Assembly: GCA_030426475.1 (NCBI GenBank)
Contig: JAUHYR010000018.1
Location: forward strand, 1 to 39,188
DNA length: 39,188 bases
Direction of reading: 5' to 3'
Origin: Bacteroidia bacterium
GTDB lineage: Bacteria > Bacteroidota > Bacteroidia > Flavobacteriales_E > Vicingaceae
Shown in pieces: positions 34,097 through 39,188 of the stretch. A model generated the notes under the pieces. The model saw nothing but the letters and a program-made list of their open reading frames with translations, searched no databases and was not told the origin of the DNA. How positions within the stretch are numbered: the first letter of the stretch is position 1; every line of letters begins with the position of its first letter. Position numbers and translations under genes: made by a program.

Positions 34097-35569
34097 TTAT
34101 CTATAATAGTTTGGTGCTTCTCTGGTAATAGTTACATCATGTGGATGACTTTCTCTAATCCCTGACGATGTAATTTTAACAAATTTAGCTTGTTTTAAAG
34201 TTTCAATATCTTTTGCTCCGCAATAGCCCATTCCTGCCCGTAGTCCGCCCGTAAATTGATAAAATACCTCACTTAAATAGCCTTTAAATGGAACTCTTCC
34301 TGAAATTCCTTCGGGAACTAATTTTTTGATATCATCTTCTGCGTCTTGGAAGTATCTGTCTTTTGAGCCTTGTTGCATAGCTTCAATAGACCCCATTCCT
34401 CTATAAGTCTTAAATTTTCTTCCTTCATAAATAATTGTCTCTCCAGGAGATTCCTCTACTCCTGCAAACATGGATCCTAGCATTATTGTGTCTGCTCCTG
34501 CAGCAATAGCTTTTACTAAATCACCGGTATATCTTATACCACCATCGGCTATTAGTGGGATTCCAGTTTTTTTGATTGATTCATAAACGGTAAATATTGC
34601 AGAAAGTTGTGGAACTCCTACTCCCGCAATTACTCTGGTTGTGCATATTGAACCTGGTCCAATTCCAACTTTAATTGCATTAGCTCCGGCTTCTATTAGC
34701 ATTAATGCTGCTTCACCTGTTGCAACATTACCTACCACTACTTGTAGGTCAGGGTATTTTGTTTTTACTTTTTTAAGTGCTTCTACTACCCCTTTTGAAT
34801 GTCCATGGGCAGTATCTATTGTGATTGCATCAACACCTGATTTTACCAAGGCTTCAACCCTGTCCATGATATCCGGTGTAATACCTACCGCTGCTGCAAC
34901 TCTAAGCCTTCCTAGACTGTCCTTACAGGCATTAGGTTTTAGCTTTAGCTTGATAATATCTTTGTATGTAATTAATCCAATTAACTTATTATTTTCATCT
35001 ACAACAGGAAGTTTTTCTATTTTATGTTGTTGCAAAATGTCCTCAGCTTCTTTTAGACTAGTACCAACGCCTGTGGTAATAATATTTTCTTTTGTCATTA
35101 CTTCTCCTACAGGTCTTTTATAGTCTTTTTCAAATCTTAAGTCACGGTTAGTAACGATACCTGCCAATAAATTATTTTTATCAATTACAGGAATTCCTCC
35201 AATTTTATGTTCTTTCATTAAATTAAGGGCATCTCCCACATTTGCGTTATCAAGAAGTGTAACAGGGTCTTGAATCATGCCGCTTTCCGAACGTTTTACT
35301 TTTCTGACTTCATTAGCTTGTTGCTCAATAGTCATATTTTTATGTAAAACACCAATTCCACCTTCTTGAGCTATTGCAATGGCTAGGTTTGATTCAGTAA
35401 CTGTGTCCATAGCTGATGATACTATGGGAGCCTTAAGAGTTATTTCAGTAGTAAACCTAGAACTTATATCTACTTCTCTAGGAAGTATTTCTGAATAAGA
35501 AGGAACTAGTAATACATCATCATATGTAAGGCCTTCTCCAATTATTTTACTATCTGAATTAAGTATCAT
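34097..35569 (-). CDS. guaB: Inosine-5'-monophosphate dehydrogenase GuaB
   Basis: 490 residues, standard length. Converts IMP to XMP with NAD+, the committed step of GMP synthesis. Visible: [17 protein letters not shown] (14-30), the two CBS domains (about 95-210), IDTAHGHS (251-258), the catalytic loop GPGSICTTR (304-312) with nucleophile Cys309, [21 protein letters not shown], and the flap/late motif [12 protein letters not shown]. All landmark residues are intact. The promoter (TTTG, 19-bp gap, TAGATTTG) lies 23-53 bp before the ATG, preceded by a strong terminator from the opposite side. It heads the PPIase operon. Confidence 0.98.
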   Translation of the reverse strand: MILNSDSKIIGEGLTYDDVLLVPSYSEILPREVDISSRFTTEITLKAPIVSSAMDTVTESNLAIAIAQEGGIGVLHKNMTIEQQANEVRKVKRSESGMIQDPVTLLDNANVGDALNLMKEHKIGGIPVIDKNNLLAGIVTNRDLRFEKDYKRPVGEVMTKENIITTGVGTSLKEAEDILQQHKIEKLPVVDENNKLIGLITYKDIIKLKLKPNACKDSLGRLRVAAAVGITPDIMDRVEALVKSGVDAITIDTAHGHSKGVVEALKKVKTKYPDLQVVVGNVATGEAALMLIEAGANAIKVGIGPGSICTTRVIAGVGVPQLSAIFTVYESIKKTGIPLIADGGIRYTGDLVKAIAAGADTIMLGSMFAGVEESPGETIIYEGRKFKTYRGMGSIEAMQQGSKDRYFQDAEDDIKKLVPEGISGRVPFKGYLSEVFYQFTGGLRAGMGYCGAKDIETLKQAKFVKITSSGIRESHPHDVTITREAPNYYR

Positions 35570-35572
35570 TAT

Positions 35573-35588
35573 GCAATTTTTAAATTGC
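35573..35588 (-). promoter_or_regulatory. Palindrome in the guaB leader
   Basis: GCAATTT TT AAATTGC is a 7-bp inverted repeat with a 2-bp centre, located between the -7 box and the ATG of guaB, near the expected transcription start. It could be an operator or a 5'-UTR stem; it does not resemble the guanine/xanthine riboswitch. Confidence 0.4.
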
Positions 35589-35591
35589 CTG

Positions 35592-35622
35592 CAAATCTAA
35601 GATTATTCCTAGTTAAAACAAA
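35592..35622 (-). promoter_or_regulatory. guaB promoter (-33 TTTG / -7 TAGATTTG)
   Basis: On the minus strand TTTG (35619-35622) and TAGATTTG (35592-35599) are separated by 19 bp, fitting the Bacteroidota -33/-7 consensus exactly (TTTG and TAnnTTTG). The -7 ends 22 bp before the ATG. The -33 lies in the T-rich tail of the upstream terminator. Confidence 0.75.
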
Positions 35623-35646
35623 GCAGGCTATCGTACGATAGCCTGC
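35623..35646 (-). terminator. Perfect 24-bp palindrome terminator between the CHU_C gene and guaB
   Basis: GCAGGCTATCGT/ACGATAGCCTGC is a perfect palindrome. On the minus strand it is followed by TTTGTTTT, so it should terminate transcription from the FnIII-like/CHU_C gene, 24 bp after its stop, before the guaB promoter. Confidence 0.88.
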
Positions 35647-35670
35647 AAAAGAATTAAAAATTGTTAAAAG

Positions 35671-38511
35671 TTATTTAAGAATTGTGACAGTACCTCTTTT
35701 TTCGATGTCTTTGCCGTTCGCAGTTCTAAATTTAACAAGGAAAACATAGACCCCTGTTTGAACTAACTCACCTGAATTATTGTATTTTCCGTTCCACCCT
35801 TCTGCAAGATTGTTGGTTTCAAAAATCTGATGCCCCCATCTGTCCCAGATAGAGAAGTTATATCCCTCTAGGTCAGAGAACCTAAGACTAGGCCTGAAGT
35901 CGGGAATGCCGGCATTATTATTAACCACAAAAGAGTTAGGGATGTAGAAGTATGGCTCATGCGTAACACATACTACATTAGAAACACTAACAGAAGGCTC
36001 AAGCGTAGCAAACGAAGGATTATCCTCAATGGCTACAATTTGATAACAGAATTTACCCATACCATCCAGCTCAGGAGCAAGGTAGTCGATAAGGGCGGTT
36101 TGAGCAGTATCGCCTTTAAACTTAGCCATTAACTGCATGTTGTTAGAACCATTTACACCTTTGTAAATATGATACTCCTTAACAGTTCCTGCCCAATCTT
36201 CATATTTATTCCATGTTAAAGTATTAGTAGCTTCCGCTTCATCATCTTGAACTTGCAGAAGAATAGACCTACCATTATTAGAAGTTTCTACGATTTTACC
36301 ACATGGATCAACCGCCTCTACTCTATAGAAATAGCTCTTATAACTAGTAGTAACATTATCATCTTTGAATTTGATGATAGTATCTGTACCCATTGCTTCA
36401 GAAGTAATGAGTGAATATGGTCCAGATTTAAAGTCAGATCTCATTAAGTTAAACTGACTAATTTGAGCAGCCGTATCAATGTAAGCAGAAATTTCTATCT
36501 CATTGGTATCACTTACCGTAACATATTGTAAGTAATGATAATCAGGAGTGGCAAATAAAGCGGCATCCTCCATTACCATATTAGAAGTAGAAGACCTAGG
36601 TCCTGCACCACCATTATCGAAAGCCCTAACAATATACCTGTAGTTAGACCCATTATTGATAGGAGTGTGCAGGTAATTTAAATTATTTGTGGAAGCCAAA
36701 TAGGTAAACGGTCCGTTATTCACACTAACATAAATGTTATAAGAAGCCGAAGTAGTCCAACCCTCATAAGCATTCCAATTTAAGTAAACACCAGGCAAAC
36801 AAACATCAATATCAGACTCAAGATAAATCGTTTTATGATAGTTTAAAACATAAGTAATTTCATTACCACAACTATCGTAAACAGTTACTCTGTATTGTTC
36901 CGCTTCGTTGTTGGCATTAGCACCTATGTATGTATAATTAGTTCCCGGAGCTGGCACATTCCCCACATTAACATGAGCACCCGTAGTAGGATTAAATTTA
37001 ATGATATTGTATCCGGTGACATCAGCATCAGGTCCCGGAGTCCAACCAATAATTACATTCCCTGTAAACGGATCAACAGAAATACTATCCGGTGAAATAA
37101 CTTGCGGAGGAATAGTGTCTCTGAACCTAGCTGTATCAATAGAAGAAACAGAAATACAACCCGATTGGTCACCAATTTCAATTCGATATCCAACTAATTC
37201 ATTACAAACATTTCTGGCATCATTATATGCCTCATTTCCATACGGTGTATTTCCCAAAACATTCCAATTAGTAGAAGTAAAAGGAGTTTCTCTGTAAACA
37301 TCATAACTACCCGAAGAACTAGGTAAGTTAGGATTAATAATCTGATTCCAAGTTAAGTTAGCCGTAACAGCGGTAGGCTGAGTAACATTTAACTTTATAG
37401 GAGTTAATGTGTCAGACGTACTTCTGGAAGGATCTGTTCCATAACACCCTGAATTGGTAGTAACATAATAATAATTGTTACTATTTGCACTAAACGCACC
37501 CATGTGAGTATAAGTAAGAGTGGCAGCATTATTAATAGTAGCAATAGAACTATAAGGACCACCTATATTAGTAGCATGAAACACCTCATAAGAAGCAAAG
37601 TTTCCTGTAGGGTCAAGCGGAGCTACCCAAGTGATAGTAATATCCTGCTGATTTGGTTCAACTGAAATACACCTGAGAGAAGGCGCTTGAATAATAGTAG
37701 AGTCCAGTAAATTATTAACTGTAAAACATAATTCATTAGAAGAAGAACTTCTGCCGTTACCATCAAAGGCTCTGATAATATAACAGTAATTACTACTATT
37801 AATGCCGGTATGCACAAAAGCAGTATCTAAAGTAGGACCGGATAAAGTTCCCACAAGATTGTATCCCATGGCATTTTCATTCGCCCAAATTTCATAACGC
37901 TGAACACCGGCTGCCCAATTAATATATTTATTCCAATAAATATGATTTTCAGCTTTACAATGGTCCGTTGAATCTAATCTAGCCCAAATAGTATTATGAA
38001 CTAAGCTTGTATCGCCAACAATATCACAGCTATCCATAGGAGTAACCACATAATTATATGATTGAGCTCCAGGAGTAACAGGGGTATGAGTAAAGGAGAA
38101 AGGAGCAGGTAACCCAACGGTTCCAATTAAATTGTAAGTAGCCGGAGGGATAAATTGGTACACAAAATAAGTATCAACACTAGTTGTAGTACTAGGAGAC
38201 CATGTAATAAGATTGGTGTTATTATTTACCACTGTAACACTATCAATTAAAGAAGCATTAGGAGGAGTATTAGCACCAAACCAGTTTCCTCTGACCGTAG
38301 AGTTAGAAGTACATGGTAAATCATCCTTTACCTCAATTCTATAAGAAAGCGTATCCCAACAAACAGTAACTTGATCATTATAAGAAAGTCCCATGGTAGA
38401 ATCTACTAACGTCCAAGTACCAATAGGAGCTTCTCTCCAAATATAATAATATCCTGTAGTAGAAGGAAGCAGAGGAGTAGTAAGCGCATTCCATGATAAT
38501 TGAGCAATACC
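35671..38511 (-). CDS. Large T9SS type B (CHU_C) substrate with FnIII-like repeats, 5' truncated
   Basis: The frame is open from the join at about 38,500-38,523 to the stop at 35671, at least 945 residues. The first Met at 38394 is internal: upstream in the same frame lies GIAQLSWNALTTPLLP, more of the same protein. Repeats of a beta domain with LTWNKYEDWAGTVKEYHIYK-like motifs (NHIYWNKYINWAAGVQRYEI, VYLNWNAYEGWTTSASYNIY) resemble FnIII units of about 95-100 residues with regular Cys. The C-terminal domain (YIPNSFVVNNNAGIPDF, IWDRWGHQIFET, GWNGKYNNSGELVQTGVYVF) is the CHU_C gliding-motility type B sorting signal. It would be secreted by T9SS. Start, signal peptide and full length are missing because the contig is broken there. 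Confidence 0.88.
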   Translation of the reverse strand, partial: GIAQLSWNALTTPLLPSTTGYYYIWREAPIGTWTLVDSTMGLSYNDQVTVCWDTLSYRIEVKDDLPCTSNSTVRGNWFGANTPPNASLIDSVTVVNNNTNLITWSPSTTTSVDTYFVYQFIPPATYNLIGTVGLPAPFSFTHTPVTPGAQSYNYVVTPMDSCDIVGDTSLVHNTIWARLDSTDHCKAENHIYWNKYINWAAGVQRYEIWANENAMGYNLVGTLSGPTLDTAFVHTGINSSNYCYIIRAFDGNGRSSSSNELCFTVNNLLDSTIIQAPSLRCISVEPNQQDITITWVAPLDPTGNFASYEVFHATNIGGPYSSIATINNAATLTYTHMGAFSANSNNYYYVTTNSGCYGTDPSRSTSDTLTPIKLNVTQPTAVTANLTWNQIINPNLPSSSGSYDVYRETPFTSTNWNVLGNTPYGNEAYNDARNVCNELVGYRIEIGDQSGCISVSSIDTARFRDTIPPQVISPDSISVDPFTGNVIIGWTPGPDADVTGYNIIKFNPTTGAHVNVGNVPAPGTNYTYIGANANNEAEQYRVTVYDSCGNEITYVLNYHKTIYLESDIDVCLPGVYLNWNAYEGWTTSASYNIYVSVNNGPFTYLASTNNLNYLHTPINNGSNYRYIVRAFDNGGAGPRSSTSNMVMEDAALFATPDYHYLQYVTVSDTNEIEISAYIDTAAQISQFNLMRSDFKSGPYSLITSEAMGTDTIIKFKDDNVTTSYKSYFYRVEAVDPCGKIVETSNNGRSILLQVQDDEAEATNTLTWNKYEDWAGTVKEYHIYKGVNGSNNMQLMAKFKGDTAQTALIDYLAPELDGMGKFCYQIVAIEDNPSFATLEPSVSVSNVVCVTHEPYFYIPNSFVVNNNAGIPDFRPSLRFSDLEGYNFSIWDRWGHQIFETNNLAEGWNGKYNNSGELVQTGVYVFLVKFRTANGKDIEKRGTVTILK

Positions 38512-38523
38512 GCCACCACCGCC
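38500..38523. other. Chimeric junction between two unrelated genomes (probable assembly artefact)
   Basis: The Bacteroidota CHU_C gene (minus) and a DASS transporter (plus) are both cut and meet at GAGCAATACCGCCACCACC. To the left, sequence is AT-rich and encodes beta-domain protein; from about 38,512 rightwards it is GC-rich and encodes transporter helices. Short CCACC-type microhomology at the point of change is what a mis-join would use. Confidence 0.8.
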
Positions 38524-38760
38524 ATCATCATGCCTATTCTGTTCTCAATGTCTGATGCCATTGGCGTTGACCCGATCAAAATCATGGTGCCCGCAGCCAT
38601 CAGCGCCAGCTGCGCGTTTATGCTACCCGTCGCCACCGCCCCCAACGCCATCGTTTACGGCTCTGAACAAGTACGCATCAAAAGCATGATGAAACAAGGT
38701 TTTAAACTCAATGTAATGGGTGCTTTGGTGATATCAGGTATTGCGACTTGGTGGTTGTGA
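38500..38760 (+). pseudogene. 3' fragment of a DASS/SLC13-family sodium:dicarboxylate or sulfate symporter
   Basis: About 86 residues of the C-terminus: LSNTATTAIIMPILFSM (second SNT motif that binds Na+ and substrate in this family), then ISASCAFMLPVATAPNAIVYGS, VRIKSMMKQGFKLNVMGALV and the end ISGIATWWL. The conserved order of helices 10-11 is clear, so this is a DASS carboxylate/sulfate transporter. The TTG at 38500 is not a start: the family has several hundred residues before SNT, which are lost at the join. GC content and codon choice (GCC, ATC, CCC) differ from everything to the left. Marked as a fragment because of the join, not because of mutation. Confidence 0.85.
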
Positions 38761-38767
38761 AGTACAG

Positions 38768-38788
38768 GTAGGGTGGGCTCCGCCCACC
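38768..38788 (+). repeat. REP-like unit, copy 1
   Basis: GTAGGGTGGGCTCCGCCCACC folds as GGTGGGC-TCC-GCCCACC with a 5' GTAG head. This shape (GTAG tetranucleotide plus palindrome) is that of REP elements mobilised by RAYT transposases in proteobacteria. Confidence 0.7.
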
Positions 38789-38819
38789 AAATTAAACGAA
38801 ACAAACTTCAAAACTTCTT

Positions 38820-38840
38820 GATGGGCAAAGCCCATCCTAC
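38820..38840 (-). repeat. REP-like unit, copy 2 (inverted)
   Basis: On the minus strand reads GTAGGATGGGCTTTGCCCATC, the same head and palindrome as copy 1 with compensating changes in the stem and loop. The pair is inverted with 31 bp between, as in a BIME. Confidence 0.7.
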
Positions 38841-38944
38841 AATACTATCTATAAGATGGCTTAGAGAAAATAACATGACTCCAAGATAAAACGTCATTCT
38901 GACCGAGCAAAGCGAGTGGAAGAATCTTCATGGGTTAGGAATCA

Positions 38945-39000
38945 GGCACACCTTCTGAAATAGTTCCTCAATATTCGCTCGGTGAATAAGAAGGTATGCC
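38945..39000. repeat. Nested inverted repeat
   Basis: GGCACACCTTCT (38945-38956) pairs with AGAAGGTATGCC (38989-39000) with one non-canonical or mismatched position. Inside, TATTC (38972-38976) pairs with GAATA (38984-38988). The whole 56 bp could fold as a branched hairpin. It may be a small mobile repeat or an RNA element of the foreign genome. Confidence 0.45.
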
Positions 39001-39089
39001 CTTTGTGAACTTTTATTGTTTAAATTTCAACAATTTCACCCCAGCTTTCTCAACAAATACCTAATTGCCCTTTTACGGTTTAGATATTT

Positions 39090-39188
39090 TTATGCAGTAC
39101 CACGTATAATATCGAGTCTATTCTCAGGTGCATTTGGGGACATAAAGTCAGGAATAGTTTTTTCTGTACGGCGTGGCCGAGTTAAGAA
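39090..39188 (-). CDS. C-terminal end of an unidentified protein, partial
   Basis: A 32-residue open end runs from the window edge (FLTRPRRTEKTIPDF, then MSPNAPENRLDIIRGTA) to TAA at 39090-39092. The codon mix and absence of stops across the edge make it a plausible protein terminus of the foreign genome, but it is too short to identify. Confidence 0.3.
   Translation of the reverse strand, partial: FLTRPRRTEKTIPDFMSPNAPENRLDIIRGTA

Larger units (their letters stand above)
38761..39089. other. Intergenic region with repeats, foreign segment
   Basis: No gene is visible. It holds two inverted REP-like units (38768-38788, 38820-38840), a segment ATTCTGACCGAGCAAAGCGA of a type common between proteobacterial genes (38894 onward) and a nested inverted repeat (38945-39000). 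Confidence 0.6.

Noticed and set aside
34641-35123. 160-residue open frame on the plus strand opposite guaB
   Set aside because: It lies wholly antisense to the strongly conserved guaB, is Ser/Thr/Ala-rich as expected from a mirrored frame, and has no promoter or homology.
38406-38651. 81-residue minus-strand frame crossing the join
   Set aside because: It mixes the antisense of the transporter with an off-frame of the CHU_C gene, an artefact of the junction.
38500-38760. Horizontal transfer of a transporter into the Bacteroidota genome
   Set aside because: The transporter lacks its N-terminal part and the CHU_C gene is cut at the same point, which fits a mis-join better than an insertion.

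Overview
The window is about 38.5 kb of low-GC DNA from a member of the Bacteroidota, most likely Flavobacteriia-like. It is joined at its right end to about 0.7 kb of unrelated, GC-richer, proteobacterial-looking DNA. The Bacteroidota assignment rests on several things. There are two gliding-motility/CHU_C type secretion partners of the type IX secretion system (T9SS) and a PorP/SprF protein. There is a DUF4846 lipoprotein, an 'YSRYGLGDL' outer membrane protein, and a LuxC-like acyl-CoA reductase beside a ferredoxin. Several promoters match the Bacteroidota -7 consensus TAnnTTTG, and Shine-Dalgarno sequences are generally absent.

Left block (1-5,570, all minus strand). This holds housekeeping and envelope genes: partial lptC, a secreted TPR protein, an outer membrane beta-barrel protein, coaX, tRNA-Phe(GAA) with its own promoter and terminator, hflX and a small cytochrome-b-like membrane protein.

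Surface-polysaccharide block (5,629-17,095, minus). Eleven tightly packed, often overlapping genes encode five glycosyltransferases, a Wzy/WaaL-type polymerase or ligase, an O-carbamoyltransferase, a GNAT acyltransferase and the WbpG-HisH2-HisF2 trio that makes acetamidino sugars. The flippase, the initiating transferase and the nucleotide-sugar pathway are not in the window. Transcription runs from the amidotransferase towards the GT2 gene at 5,629. Upstream lie a small membrane protein, the DUF4846 lipoprotein, a YkgJ-type cysteine-cluster protein and mnmD.

Central block (19,443-28,346, mixed strands). A beta-helix lipoprotein runs convergent to a T9SS pair, a PKD-repeat/CHU_C adhesin followed 8 bp later by its likely PorP/SprF partner. 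Divergent from the adhesin is a 493-residue helical protein of unknown function. Next come a LuxC-like acyl-CoA reductase divergent from a 2[4Fe-4S] ferredoxin, and a secreted protein of unknown function.

Right block (28,327-35,569, minus). guaB has a good promoter and is followed by a double-parvulin PPIase, a SurA-N-like lipoprotein, a SET-domain protein, a second SurA-type PPIase and a MoxR ATPase. This reads as an outer-membrane-biogenesis operon with an unexpected lysine-methyltransferase-like member. A perfect palindrome terminator separates guaB from a large FnIII-like/CHU_C T9SS substrate whose 5' end is lost at about 38,500-38,523. There the sequence switches, antisense, into the C-terminus of a DASS-family transporter, then REP-like repeats and a small ORF end. 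I read this as an assembly chimera. I saw no CRISPR array, no complete insertion sequence and no obvious defence system. The most unusual intact items are the SET protein within the PPIase operon, the orphan helical gene facing the adhesin operon, and the amidino-sugar trio without its sugar pathway.
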